This document shows positions 1-10,975 of a stretch of 64,000 bases of DNA, piece after piece (the first letter of the stretch is position 1; every line of letters begins with the position of its first letter). Source of the DNA: Hermatobates lingyangjiaoensis (taxonomy: Eukaryota > Arthropoda > Insecta > Hemiptera > Hermatobatidae); contig JAPFBL010000105.1 of NCBI GenBank assembly GCA_026182355.1, forward strand, positions 62,001 through 126,000. Direction: 5' to 3'. The notes beneath the pieces were generated by a model that did not search any database, was not told the DNA's origin, and saw only the letters and a program-made list of their open reading frames with translations. The translations under genes were made by a program, and so were the position numbers.

Positions 1-717
1 GGAATAGACTTTTTTTATGACTTGTAATTTTCTTTTGTTTTTTTAGATATATGAAAAAGTTTTTAAATAAAATAGATTTTTTATGATTTTTTATTGATTT
101 TTCATTTTTATCCATTTTGTAGTATATGAAAAATCTTTTAGCAGAAACAGTAAGATAGAAATTGAGAGTTTTGAAGTGAACCTTGAGGTCTGCCCTACCT
201 TGACTAACTTAATTGGTACTACACCAATCATATCTAAATTGGTATTATTACTTTATTGTTCTTTATTATAACTTTTTTGTTTATTATCTCTTTTCTCACT
301 CCCTTCTCTCTCTCTGTCTGTCTTATTTTCTCTCCCCTCTCTTCTCTTCTCTTTTGCCTTGTTCTAATAACAAACAACATGAATAAAGTGTCTCACTCTT
401 TCTTTCCCTCATTCTTTCTCTCTTTCTTCTTTTTCACCCTTCTTCTGATGAAGAACAACTAGAATAATAGTTTCTTATTACTTTCAATATTGACATTATT
501 ATCACAATTAGGAACAGTTTATCATGATATATACATTTTGATTTTTATAAAAATTATACAAATGTTTAAAAATTATACATAACTATTTTAAATTGAAAAA
601 AAAATAGATTTTTTAAACATATTATTACCATCAAACTAAATTAAAATAAATAAATTGATATTAACCCAGTCTAAATCTGAATAACGGAATAACGTAATCT
701 TATTAGTAAAAACAAAT
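1..717. other. AT-rich 3' flank of the minus-strand gene
   Basis: No gene was seen. A pyrimidine-rich stretch at about 270-440 makes a spurious open frame of Phe, Leu and Ser. AATAAA occurs on the minus strand at 252-257 and 262-267 and could serve the gene ending at 718. Confidence 0.4.
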
Positions 718-1084
718 TTAAACCTTTGATTTTTTCTTAGCGGCTTTTTTCGATCCCCCTTTCTTTTTGCTTTTCGTAGATATCTTTTTTTTACCAGTTT
801 GTTTACTCTTTTTTGAAGATTTCTTGCTTTTTCTTGTTTCTTTTTCTGACTTCGCTGACTTATTTCCACTTTTTTGTTGTTTCGACTTAGGTTTCTTTTT
901 ATCTTGAAATTCTTCACTCTTTGAAAATAAATCAGTGAATTTAAAACTTGCTACATCACTTTCCGCCATTTCTAAATCATCGCAAGATATATCTTCTTCA
1001 TCATCTACCAGTAACATCTTTGCTATATTTTCGATGCAGTTTTCGTATTTCTTTTTTCGTTTCTTCATCACTGACGGTAAAACT
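718..1084 (-). CDS. Exon 5, terminal exon with Lys-rich tail
   Basis: The acceptor ctttttctttcatag completes a split Gly codon and continues VLPSVMKKRKKKYENC. The acidic LLVDDEEDISCDDLEMAESD follows, then a long K/S-rich tail ending KKKSKV and a stop at 718-720. The tail could be a nuclear or nucleolar basic region or simply a disordered charged tail. Overlapping open frames are shadows of the lysine-rich composition. Confidence 0.65.
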
Positions 1085-3851
1085 CTATGAAAGAAAAAGT
1101 GTCACCTTGTGTATTCTAAACTTTACTATTGTAAAATATTGTCAAATATAATGAAAAATAAGTTTTAAAAATGTGTTTATTTCTATGTGGCTACTTATTT
1201 TTAAAAATTATAATAAAAATGAACTCGGGATGATTCTATGTAACAACTAGCAATCCCTTATGTTGGACAATGTTAATAAATAACTTTTACACAATAACAT
1301 AAAGAACTATGTAACATTAGCAAAAATTATGTCTTCTTATTTAGCAAATAAAAATTACCAATTATACGACCAGGTAAGAAATTATACCTAATAAGTAAGT
1401 TAATAATGTTCAATGAAATATTTTATTAAAAATGATCACCAGATAGCAGAAGAAAATGGTGACAAAATAAATTAGCCATGTCATCCCATGGATTATGAAT
1501 ATGAAAGCATGAAGTTTAGGTAGTTATTATTAGGTCAATTTGTTATATCAAACATTTGAAAAAGTTTACAAAAAAATAATCATTTTTGAATAAGTATTAA
1601 AATTAATTGGATACAGTACGTAATTTGTTTGATATCCGATGACATAGTTGGGTAGTAGAAATGCCAAGAAAAAACTTTGTAATTAGATATTTTAAGGACA
1701 ATGTGTTAGAGGAATTTGAGCTGTATCACAAGCTACAGCTAAAGTCATTGTGCAAAATATGAAAGTTTTAATGTGAGCAAAATGTTATGTCTGAAAGGTT
1801 TATATGTCTCACATCTTCCAGAACAAGACCCTCAGCCAGGCCAAAACAGGACACACATTTAACATCTACAGATTGAATTATTCCGATTTTTGAGTGGTGA
1901 TGTTGCTCACAATAGTCTTGTTGCTCAGGGAGCTTGTGTGTATGCTCAGATACGTGAAAATTTAGAGAGAACATTGGTAGTATTATATTTTATATACCTG
2001 TAATAAATATTATAAGTTTACTGTCTACCCATAAGTTTGCTCCTTTGAAAGCAATTCATTTAAATCTAAACGCAAATCTGCCGCTAGCATTTCCCTGTAG
2101 TTGGTCACTTGTGCTGCATTAGTTCTCACGTCTGTCCCTAGATGACGGTACGAGTTCCTAACTGCTTCTTCATGCATCGCCCTCTACAAATGAAAAGTAT
2201 TACTATCCATTTCAAATAAATTACATATTAGTCAATTTGTTTCATTCAATAATTAACATCAATTAAACTGTATTAACTTAAAATAATCAAAATTATATTT
2301 TGAATATTTTTATCGATAAATTTAAACATCAAAGCAATTGATATTATTGATATCAATTATTCTGGAAAACACGTTCAACACAGCTATTATTACACAACTT
2401 ATTAAATCTATATTGTATATATGTATATACATGAATGATAAAAAACGATCAAAGATGAACAAATAAACCATATAAACAAGGATATATAGACAAATGAAAA
2501 ACTCAGACTTACAGTCTCTAATTTTCCGTTCAAACAGTATCACTTGAGAAAAGAGAGCGAAGTCAAGCCTATTGAGGTTGGGATTATTAGAGTCGGTTTT
2601 TGCTTATATTGAATATCTTATAAAAGTACATTATTTTGTAAAATTAAAGAAACACGAAAGAAAAACAGATACTAGGACTCACATTCAATATATTATATGC
2701 ATAAAAATCACAATAAATTAACACGTGATGCAGTCAATGAAGTTTAAACCACAAGGAAAAAGGAAAACAATAGAAATAAATCCTCTGAGGCCTTTGAATT
2801 TATCTCATCAGAGAGCAAAGTAATAACTAGGATATTTATGTTACATTCGTATTTATACTTTACTTTACTTTGCTAGTTAAAGTTACAACTATAGAATACA
2901 AAAAACACAAAAAAGAGGACTAACACTCATGATTCTCGATCATGAAGGCTGTCTTGACTTTTCAGGAGAGGAGAAAAAGAAAAAGGAGAAGATACGAAGA
3001 AAGGTCAAAGATATATATATATAAATGATCAAACAGGAAATTCAATTTCAAATGAAATGTGAAAACAAGACTAAGATCTTTCAACGTAACAAGTGGTCTT
3101 CCTCAGAGTCAAAAACCCAACTTTCAACCCGGTTGAAAGATCTTAGTCTTGTTTTTCCATTTCATATTGTGGTTTGATCATTGATTGTTATTTCACGTGT
3201 TTATGTGACATCATTAATACATATATATATTAAAAAATCGGTGAGACGATCCAAACTGGGAACTGTGAGACGAGTAAATCACAGAGTAAAGAAACCCACG
3301 CTCTTTACAGTTGAAAGATCTTAGTATTTTTTTCTCTTTTCTTATTGTGATTTGAACATATACATATCAAAGTAACTGACTACAAATGATTGACCCTTCG
3401 TTTTCACGTCGTCAGGGAGTAACTGAATACAAGTTGTAGCAGGTTATGGATTTACTTGAATATTTATATGACGTGTTATTGTGATAATTATGTCTGTGCA
3501 TCTGTTTCTTTACCTATCATCTGGTTATCTTTTATGTTAGTTTCTTATTTCTTACTTTGTTTACTTTCTGATGACATAAAGTCAAAGGCCTCAGAGCATT
3601 ATTTCTATTGTTTTCCTTTTCCATGTAGTTTAATCTAAATTGATTGCATCACTGTTTATTTTTTGCGATTTTTCTGCATATATATATATATATACAATTA
3701 AAAGAAACGGTCCAGCGGACTTTTTTAAAATAAAATAAATTCAAAACGAAGGAAACACACAGAAAGACACAGACATAACCCACATCGATATTTCGACCAT
3801 CGTCGTCATCAGGAGGTGCGAAGAGCGAAGAGTCCCGCAGGAAGACAGGGC

Positions 3852-3901
<50 letters not shown>

Positions 3902-4077
3902 TCAAAATTCGAAAAAAGTGGACTGGGTCCAAAGTGGACGCAAATCAACTCAAAAACGAAGAAGAACAACACACATAGAAAGGGACACACTTACAAACTC
4001 AAATTTTCGGATGATCCTTCTTCAGAAGAAAAGAGAATGGGCGACCAAGCACGCCGGAAACACAACGGCAGGAAAAC

Positions 4078-4108
<31 letters not shown>

Positions 4109-4315
4109 CGAGTACGATGTAATTTTTTTAAGGGTTGAGGTCTAATGATTTGAAACTAGTCATCATTAGACCTCAACCCTAAAAAAAATACATCATATAA
4201 ATATTGGGCCAAGAAAACAAATCATGATATATAGATGCATATCTATAAATGGGAAAAATCCCATTTGTTATTGTGGTTTGATCATTGATTGTTATTTCAC
4301 GTGTGTATGTAAAAT

Positions 4316-4353
<38 letters not shown>

Positions 4354-6727
4354 ACTATATTTGTTTTTTACCTATGTGTTAAAAAGGAAATCGAAAAATT
4401 TTGCATGCTATATTCAAGATTGAAATATACAAATATGGTAAAACAATGTTTCCAATTTTTAACTGATGGGTTAATCTAAACAATGCTGACCTCTGTTTCA
4501 GAACTAATTCTGGCAGGGACTAGATTAGCCAAAAAACATATGTGCTCGCGTCAGGAGTGGTAGATCAGGGGTTCGATACCCACTCTAGCCCTCGATTTAT
4601 TCTCGCGAGAAGTGAAAAAAAATCTGAGCACGACGTTAAATCAAACGGAGAGAAGTGAATTCGTTGATGGCAAGCCTTTGCTATGATGTGAGGATAAAGA
4701 TACCTACTCTGAATACATCTGAGTTAGGCAAGATTTAGGACTTCCCAGGTAGAATATTCATTGCCACTGTAATCTATACTGCTCTAACCTAACTCGAGTA
4801 ACGATAGCAAAATCATCTAAGCTAATTTGTTTTTGTATTCTGTGATGACCTGAGCTTTTAGACCATGCCGCGCTATATTTCAAGCCAAACCGATGCCTTT
4901 TTAGTGGAAGCCGCATCCTAGAAGCAACAGACCTTATTCCACGGTAGGGGAAATTAAGTTTCTCGAATACTCTTTGGGGTGGACCTTGTGGAGACGAACT
5001 TCCACTATCTCGTCACAGAAGGCCACACACATGCATTAATATTTCCGGTGTGAAAAAATATTATAAGGTATGCTAAATAATAAACAGTAAAAATATTTTA
5101 TGACTAATGTCATCTAAGTTTACCAACATTAATTAAACGTCATGTTGCTATGGTTTCACTTACTTTAATACTACTTAACCCAATTATACGATCTTGAACA
5201 TGGATTTCCCTTCTTGCTTGCTCAGCTGTAGCTTCAGTTAGAATTTTTTCTTTTATCTTGATTCTAGATGCCTTAGTATGTGGATATTCCTTGAAAACTC
5301 CGTTGACAATTGATTTGTCTGCAACATTATTAACTTACTTCTTGTTCACTTATCTTTCTAATAATCAAACTATTTGAATTAATACCTTTATCGCTGTCTT
5401 TCTCTCTGTCCTCGGTGGCTTCTGTTGTCTTAGTATTCAAACTTCGCCCACTGAAATGTTAAATGAATATCAATTGTCCTTTGTTTTTAAACTGTCCTAT
5501 TTCTTATTTAAAAGCGCATTTTCTTATCAACTTTCAAGCTTTCGAACTCCTTCACAAATATAAATTACATTTAAATGTCAATTATTTACATTTAAATTGC
5601 ATTGCACTATTTTTCTCCCAACAATTGGTTTAAAATAGTGTATTGTACTCCACTGAAAAATGTTTTCAATTTTTTTATTTGTAACTCTCAAGAAGATCAA
5701 TTGAAGGTTGAAAGTTCAAAAGTTTTGTTTTTGAAATAATACAAAAAGGCTGGTTAGGTAAATGTCTTATTTAAATAAGTAATGGAGTTGAATCAAAACA
5801 GGGTGTGAGAGGTACATAGAAGTAACGAAGTCCTCTATTAATAATAAAAAATTATTTATGATTATAAAAAATAATAATAACTAATTATACTATTTGTAAT
5901 AAATACAAATAATAAATATATGTAATAATAAAGAAATACCAATCATTAAAGTTCATCAAAAGTTAAAAAAGAATTCTGTTTTTCTGGTAAACGTTGCTGT
6001 TTGGCAGCCGAGCAGATCTTTTCTTGAACTCCTGATGACGACAAGGTCAAAATATTAAAGTGAACTTTGTTTTTGTTTCTCCACATTCTATTCCTTTATT
6101 TTTATGGATATATTATAATGCTATTTTTTATTATCCAGTTTTGGTCCAGCAAGCTTAACCAATCAAGAGTTGGTCTTTCACCCAAGTTATTTTGAAATAC
6201 AAATTTCGAAATAAACTGCATTTCTTAAATTGTTCATATCTAAAACTACAGTATATTGAGAGTCATGTCAATTCTATTAATTAACAAAATAAGAAATAAA
6301 CTCATTCTTCTCACAGAAAATGTAATTTGAAATAAATTTGTTTCTTTCATTACTGTTTTTACCCTCTGAAGTTAATTGGGCTGCCATAAGCTGGGACCAT
6401 AAATAGTGGGTTATGATTCTAAAAAGTTTTGGAACCACTGTTTTGTAGAATTGTGGCAAAAAAAATGTCCAGAATAAAGTTATTTATAAACAATAAAACT
6501 CAGTCAGAACTGGTTACAAATATTCGCGTTTAAACATTAACACAGCATGGGTCATACCTTCCACTTAACTTCTCCTTTCAACTTACTTTAACTTAATATA
6601 ATTCCTGGCACTTTCCATTTCCTTCTTCTTTCTTTCCAATCCTTTCTTCTTCCTTTCTTCAAGTAACGTTTCATCAAAATCATTGCAATTGGTCGATGTG
6701 TTCCCAATATAATTATTCATTAATATA
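718..6727 (-). CDS. Five-exon gene, charged helical protein with Lys-rich tail (unknown family)
   Basis: Assembled by eye on the minus strand from exons 6587-6727, 5386-5450, 5164-5318, 2029-2183 and 718-1084. Each junction has GT/AG ends, and the phases agree across all four introns (1136, 67, 2980 and 944 nt). Starting at the ATG at 6718-6720 the product is about 291 residues. Residues 1-175 are highly charged and likely helical, with segments such as EERKKKGLERKKKEMESARN and RAMHEEAVRNSYRHLGTDVR. A short acidic stretch (VDDEED) follows, then a tail of about 65 residues rich in K and S. No signal peptide or membrane segment is visible. I do not recognise the family; small coiled-coil or axonemal proteins have a similar look, but that is only an impression. 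Upstream coding exons are possible because the first exon opens with an acceptor. The 2980-nt intron holds a SINE, several (TA)n arrays and hammerhead-like foldbacks. The nearest AATAAA on this strand lies at about 252-267. Confidence 0.72.
2029..2183 (-). CDS. Exon 4 of the minus-strand gene
   Basis: A 155-nt exon with acceptor tcatttgtag, joining in phase 0 to RAMHEEAVRN. It encodes LGTDVRTNAAQVTNYREML and LNELLSKEQTY. The donor is gtagac. If this intron were retained, the frame would stop two codons later (GGG TAG), so splicing decides whether the lysine-rich tail is included. Confidence 0.75.
3026..3186. repeat. Imperfect foldback with hammerhead-like arms, intronic
   Basis: Two inverted arms, each containing aagactaagatctttcaac and its complement, meet near 3120-3130 and are flanked by (TA)n at about 3012 and 3220. 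The right arm has lost the CTGANGA part. It lies inside the 2980-nt intron of the gene at 718-6727. Confidence 0.6.
3079..3106 (-). ncRNA. Hammerhead-like core (decayed stem II)
   Basis: CTGAGGA and GAAA are both present at the family spacing, with only a weak pairing between them. It belongs to the gatcttag subfamily found at 24100, 34799, 41200 and 44847. Confidence 0.35.
3791..3812 (-). ncRNA. Hammerhead-like core
   Basis: CTGATGA, then C, GAC-GATG-GTC, then GAAA. Core bases are intact with a 3-bp stem II. It is followed on this strand by tatcgatgtgg, and a (TA)n array lies at 3853-3898 on the other side. Confidence 0.45.
3853..3898. repeat. (TA)n microsatellite
   Basis: About 46 nt of uninterrupted TA, directly beside a hammerhead-like core. 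It gives rise to a false open frame of alternating Tyr and Ile. Confidence 0.95.
4005..4025 (-). ncRNA. Hammerhead-like core
   Basis: CTGAAGA, then GGA-TCA-TCC, then GAAA. Core bases are intact with a 3-bp stem II. The array at 4081-4108 lies 56 nt away. Confidence 0.45.
4081..4108. repeat. (TA)n microsatellite
   Basis: Uninterrupted TA run between the core at 4005 and the palindrome at 4116. Confidence 0.95.
4116..4196. repeat. Palindromic inverted repeat, about 33-nt arms
   Basis: The left arm (gatgt, T-run, agggttgaggtctaatgat) is mirrored by atcattagacctcaaccct, A-run, acatc. About 12 nt separate the arms. It has no coding capacity and could be a small foldback element end. Confidence 0.65.
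4318..4350. repeat. (TA)n microsatellite
   Basis: TA run following the tail tgttatttcacgtg that belongs to the foldback repeat family seen at 24050 and 34740. Confidence 0.95.
4519..4800 (+). mobile_element. tRNA-derived SINE, degraded head
   Basis: The B-box-like gggttcgatacccactctag is clear, followed by the family body (ctcgatttattc, gacgttaa, aagatacctactctgaatac, aggcaagatttaggact) and the tail ending ctaacctaact. The A-box side is poor. It lies in the large intron of the minus-strand gene. Confidence 0.8.
5164..5318 (-). CDS. Exon 3 of the minus-strand gene
   Basis: A 155-nt exon with acceptor aatgttgcag and a strong donor, gtaagtg. It is fully open and reads a helical, charged sequence including FKEYPHTKASRIKIKEKI and AEQARREIHVQDRI. 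It ends in phase 0. Confidence 0.78.
5386..5450 (-). CDS. Exon 2 of the minus-strand gene
   Basis: A 65-nt exon between acceptor aacatttcag and donor gtatta. It encodes a polar linker (GRSLNTKTTEATEDREKDSD plus K) and ends with one base of an Asp codon. The short 67-nt intron to the next exon carries a plausible branch sequence (taagttaat) before ttgcag. Confidence 0.7.
6032..6050 (+). ncRNA. Decayed hammerhead-like motif
   Basis: CTGATGA and a GAC-AAG-GTC stem are kept, but GAAA has become AAAA, so the invariant G12 is lost. It belongs to the same subfamily as 58115-58135. Confidence 0.3.
6587..6727 (-). CDS. Exon 1 (first recognised coding exon) of the minus-strand gene
   Basis: The acceptor is ttttgtttccag and the donor is gtaagttg. 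The exon reads I-L-M-N-N-Y-I-G from one leading base, then an EERKKKGLERKKKEMES helix. It ends after two bases of a codon, which the first base of the next exon completes to Asn. The ATG at 6718-6720 is the likely start if the upstream exon is untranslated. Confidence 0.65.
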
Positions 6728-8067
6728 CTGGAAACAAAAAACAAATTAAAATTACAATTAACAGAAAATTTCATTTAGTGATGAAGCATTTAACAGAAAG
6801 TATCATATTTGAATACAATTAATTAAATTCAGTAAATAATTAATTTCAATTAGTCCATTAATGAATATTTCGCAAATTAATGTTCATATTCTACATCTAC
6901 CATCTCACTCTCAAAGACTTTCTATCCTAAAGAAAAAGATTGCTTTTTCCTACCAACTTGTAAGTGACATTTTTTTTAATATAGTGTCACATTGTTTTGA
7001 CTATATTAAAAAAAATATTCTAAATTATTAATTTAGTAGAACTCTATTTATTTATTAGATGTACTCTATATTATATATACCTCTCTTTGTAAACTGTATA
7101 CACGATTAACAGCAAACTATTGAAATTAACATATTTTGACAAATAAATAGTTTTACAGGAACATTGGTAACGTTTATAAATTTATTCTCTACCACATTTA
7201 ACCGAAACCTTGGGACATTATCCCAAAATTTCAAACAACTAAAATAGGAAATTTATCATATATAATTTGTTTACATCTTTACATTGACCTATTAGTAATG
7301 TAGGATTGGACCAATAATCTTATATTAATTTTTGATACTTTAAGATCTGATAATTTTACATTAGTTTAAGCTTTATTCCATTGGTGAGGTTAGAAACAAG
7401 AAATTAATTAATATTAAATGTTTGTAACACCTACTTACATGATGTTCTCTTATAGGAAAGTTTGCACATTTGTTATTTGACACCAACATTTTTTTATGTA
7501 CGAATTGTATTACCGGAAAAATAATAAGTTAAAAATTATTCATTTTAAAATTTATGCTTACAAACATAAATGCATGGACAAAATTTTCCTATTTGCATGA
7601 ATTATGCATTTATTTTGTATTTGATACCTTAATTTAACAAATTTCGATTTGATAGAAATTCAGCTTAAACAATAAATAACTCAGAATGACAAAACAGGTG
7701 TTCCAGAATTTTAAACAATAAGAATCTATCAAATTAATTATTATTATTATTATTTACATATCAGCTCTGCAAAACCTAATTGGTCTGCTGGTTTCTAAAA
7801 AAAAATTGTTTGCATTACTTAAATATTTTATCAATTCTTGTTATTTTTAATTGTGTTTTTAAAAATATTACAGTCATACCGAATAAGTTCATTTGTTTAC
7901 TGTTATGAGTGTACAATTATTTAGGCCTTTCCATTTCACTAGAGTTAGTTAATATGATGACTTAAAAGTCTAATACGTAGACATAAAAATGGAGGTAATC
8001 ACCATAATGATGAGGAGAGTGTAAAAAAAAAATCTGTATATTTGTTTTAAATTTGTTTGTGTAACAG
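6728..8067. other. AT-rich spacer between divergent gene candidates
   Basis: No gene was recognised. A short open stretch before a GTAAGTA donor at about 7439-7450 (minus) is phase-incompatible with exon 1 of the minus-strand gene. If both neighbours are real, a shared divergent upstream region lies here. Confidence 0.3.
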
Positions 8068-8449
8068 CCGGGCATCAATTTACAATGCAATAAATAACGG
8101 TCGAAGGATGCAGTTTGTCAGTTGGAGCTCCATAGAAGGACATATGTGGTTGTGGTCGACTCGACATATGGAGGGCTCCATGAAATCGGAGTTTATTAAT
8201 AAAACTTTACCAGTCCCATTGATACCGCCACCATATGGTGCTCTTCCATTAGCATCCGCTAACCCAAGCCGGAAGCATTGCATCCATCATAGTCATAATT
8301 ACTGTGTTCTACGGGAGACAGAAAGCCCCTGGCCTGTGGCAAGAAATCCTGATAGGGCTTCTAAAGACTTCGGATCTCTTTCTATTCCTCAACTACCCGG
8401 GTCACTTTCAAATTATTTATCAACTCTAATCGCAAATAGTTCTCACTAA
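8068..8449 (+). CDS. Candidate terminal exon, unknown protein
   Basis: A polypyrimidine-type acceptor (atttgtttgtgtaacag) opens a 127-codon reading frame that ends in TAA at 8447-8449. GC content is clearly above the surroundings. The product contains LPVPLIPPPYGALPLASANP and a His-rich HCIHHSHNY. I do not recognise a domain. AATAAA occurs about 135 nt downstream, near 8584. The opposite strand also has a 67-codon frame, so the strand is not certain. No upstream exon was identified, so it may belong to a gene with distant exons or be a mobile-element relic. Confidence 0.35.
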
Positions 8450-8643
8450 ACAGGGGTAAGGTTCTCGCGAACCCACCTGTAATCAAACACCAGCAGCTCT
8501 TAGTCTTCACATATATAAGTAAAAATATATATGCTACGTCATTTCGAGTTAAGTCTATTTCGGTTATACGTCGGTTTTCAAAAATAAATACATGGAAAAA
8601 TACAAAAAATAAATTTTACAACAGATATTCAACTTTACGTTTG

Positions 8644-8840
8644 TCTACTGGGTGAGCCGCATTACTGAGTTGATTTTCTGAAGGTGTTAAATTTTGTCTA
8701 ATTCAAGTGTATTTGAGTAGGGATCTTTATGAATGCTTGATATTGTACAGGCTAAGGACCAACGGCTTATCGTTCTCTCTGATGGACAATCCTCCTCAGA
8801 TTTCTCACCTTCCGAAGGAATTTTAATAGCTGGTACAAAG
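8644..8840 (-). mobile_element. tRNA-derived SINE body fragment
   Basis: On the minus strand it reads the central family blocks: the gacaatcctcctcaga counterpart, the tactcaaatacacttgaatt counterpart, and ttaggcaaaattt-like sequence. The tRNA-like head is absent. Confidence 0.65.
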
Positions 8841-9011
8841 GTTAAATGGTAAAAAGAAAAGATTAGAATTATTTTGGACTCAACAAAAATATGAAATGTT
8901 TGTTATGTTTGCTTTTTGTTTGTTCACAAATACTCAAATGTATATGCTTTACTTTTACTGCTGTTCTAAGGGTGGAAAGTGTAGCTCATTTGTTATTTAG
9001 CACCTATTTTA

Positions 9012-9235
9012 TTTAAGGGCAAGCCACATTACTGAGTTCATTCTACCATTGAGAGTGTTAAATACTGTCTAACTCGAGTGTATTTGAGTAGGATTGTACA
9101 TGCTTGGGACCGACAGCTTATCGTTTTCTCTGATCGACATTTCTGCTCAGATTTTCTGACCTCCAGAATTGTGAGCTAGAGTGGGTATTGGACCCTGGAA
9201 CTAACAGTCCAAAGGCGAAAACCAAGCTACTAGGA
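9012..9235 (-). mobile_element. tRNA-derived SINE
   Basis: Complement of gagctagagtgggtattgga and ccaaaggcgaaaaccaagct marks a decayed head. The body blocks follow in the same order as at 20096. It abuts the next copy. Confidence 0.7.
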
Positions 9236-9441
9236 TACCTCAAGTGTAACTAGAATAGGGGCCTTTAAGCAGTACCTGACATTGTAGAAACTCGGAACCG
9301 ACAGCTTAACATCCTCTTCGAGAGACAACGTACTCAGCTTTGTTAACCCCTCTCGTGAAGAAATCGAGGGCCAAAGTCATTACCGAACCCTGAATCTACT
9401 AGTCCAGAGGCAAGCATAAAGCTACTGGGCTACCCTGGCCC
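9236..9441 (-). mobile_element. tRNA-derived SINE, third of three in a row
   Basis: Complement of agtccagaggcaagcataaa then gctactgggctaccctgg gives the tRNA-like head at 9441. Body blocks run leftwards into the preceding copy. Confidence 0.72.
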
Positions 9442-9920
9442 GCAGATAATACTGTGTTAACTATATGTTACAATTCTTTTAATATACATCGTGTTGAGTG
9501 TTTGAAGAAGTTTGGGTCAAAATTTTATAGTAATATATCATTAATGTATTATGTTTCAATGAGCAAATTAAGTATAAATATTATTCTTTTCAATCAATGA
9601 ATAATCAATCGATTAATCAAACAAATATCACATTTTAATCAATAAACAGAGTGGTTGAACTGAAGTAATGATGTAAACGGCTAGATTAAATGGAAGGTGA
9701 GGTATCCCGAATGGATGTTTGTCTGATGTTAAACAGTTACAAAAGACGTTGAGGATGAGTTGATAAGTATGCTGGTGTTACGCAGGTGAAAGGAATGGAG
9801 AGTTAGTGGCAGGATGGTAGGAAGTGCGGGGGAGGTTATTACGAGGTGTGATTGGTGTCGTCGCCATTGTGGTCGTGGGAACAGCCACCGACCTCGAGTA
9901 TTGTCTCTCCTCCATCCTCA
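9442..9920. other. No gene seen; GC-richer segment at the right end
   Basis: 9442-9780 is plain AT-rich sequence. 9780-9920 is GC-richer, with overlapping short frames on both strands and no splice context that decides between them. Confidence 0.3.
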
Positions 9921-9940
9921 CCCCCCCCCCCCCCCCCCCC
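9921..9940. repeat. Poly-C tract, 20 nt
   Basis: A homopolymer of 20 C on the plus strand, within a locally GC-rich segment. Confidence 0.95.
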
Positions 9941-10758
9941 AACCGTAAATCAGAGAGAAAGTACACCACTAATGGACAACACCCCTCTCTGCCTTCTCAC
10001 AGTCCTCTTGCACCCTTCTCTTTGCACCTCTAACTGTCTCCAGTATTCTGTATCCAGTATCTAAAATTCAACAGGTTTGGGCAAAAAGTAGAGTTACACT
10101 CACCCAATCCACCTCTAACCACCTCATGTGACTGCCATAAATAAAAACAACAAATTAAGCATATATAATGCTATTATGACATAAGTAAGTAGTATAAAAA
10201 ACGGTCGGTTAAATGTAAGCCTACTTTTGCCCCCCGCCACTCCCTCCTTTTGGCGTTACAGTAAACTAATACACATTTACACATTTGTTTACTTTTTTTT
10301 TAAAACACATAGAAAACAATTTAATTGTTTGCTTTATTAGTCTTTTTTTAATGCCATTGAATTGGTTAGTAAAGGTAAAGTCATTTTGTATTATTTCATT
10401 TCAATACTGCCAGCGCTGACGAACATACGCGCAACTAAATTGACAGACACACGCCAAAACATACAAAAAGTGTTCCGACAACTTATATAACAACTAAAGA
10501 GGAAATACAAATAGAAGATAACAAGAAAGTGTCAAAAAAAAAGATAAAGAAATGTGTAAATGTATATTGATTTACCCTAACACGGTACAGAGTGGCCAAA
10601 AATAACGGTCACAGTTAGTTGTGCATCTCACTTCCGTGCTACTTGCTCATGTTTTAAACCCTACACTTTTGAGTACTTATTATATGAAATAAAACTTATA
10701 TTATGAAGCTCGAATAATAAATAAACCAAAAATGCCACTTTTTTTATAATATTAAAGG

Positions 10759-10975
10759 TACCAGGTTAGCTCAGTGGTTAACCTACTCGCCTCTGGACTG
10801 GTAGGACGGCGGATCGATAACCACCTGGTCCCCGGTGAATAAATCTGAGCATGTCTTCCCTCGGAGAGTTTGTTAAACCGTCGGACCCGAGCCTGTACGA
10901 TGTCAGGTACTCGTTAAAGATCCCTACTCTAAATAAACTTGAGATATTTAATTTAGGACTCCCACCGTAGAATCA
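10759..10975 (+). mobile_element. tRNA-derived SINE with A-box
   Basis: The head accaggttagctcagtggtt contains a good A-box. The B-box region is mutated (ggatcgataacc). The body includes ggagagtttgttaaaccgtc, cctgtacgatgtcaggtact and aaagatccctactctaaata. The 3' tail differs from most copies and runs into ggtaatgtggc-type sequence also seen after 45130. Confidence 0.85.

Noticed and set aside
256..462. 68-codon hydrophobic frame
   Set aside because: Pyrimidine-rich low-complexity sequence gives Phe, Leu and Ser; no start context or conservation signal.
636..917. 93-codon basic frame overlapping exon 5
   Set aside because: Shadow frame of the lysine-rich tail.
1768..1974. Extra exon of the minus-strand gene
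   Set aside because: Joining it to exon 4 would need an intron of about 31 nt, and the frame has no matching phase; exon 5 at 718-1084 fits in phase instead.
3816..4145. 109-codon open frame
   Set aside because: It is produced by two (TA)n arrays reading as alternating Tyr and Ile, joined by ribozyme-like repeat sequence.
7440..7500. Upstream coding exon of the minus-strand gene ending at a GTAAGTA donor
   Set aside because: Its open frame ends in phase 0, whereas exon 1 needs two preceding bases; joining would create an early stop.
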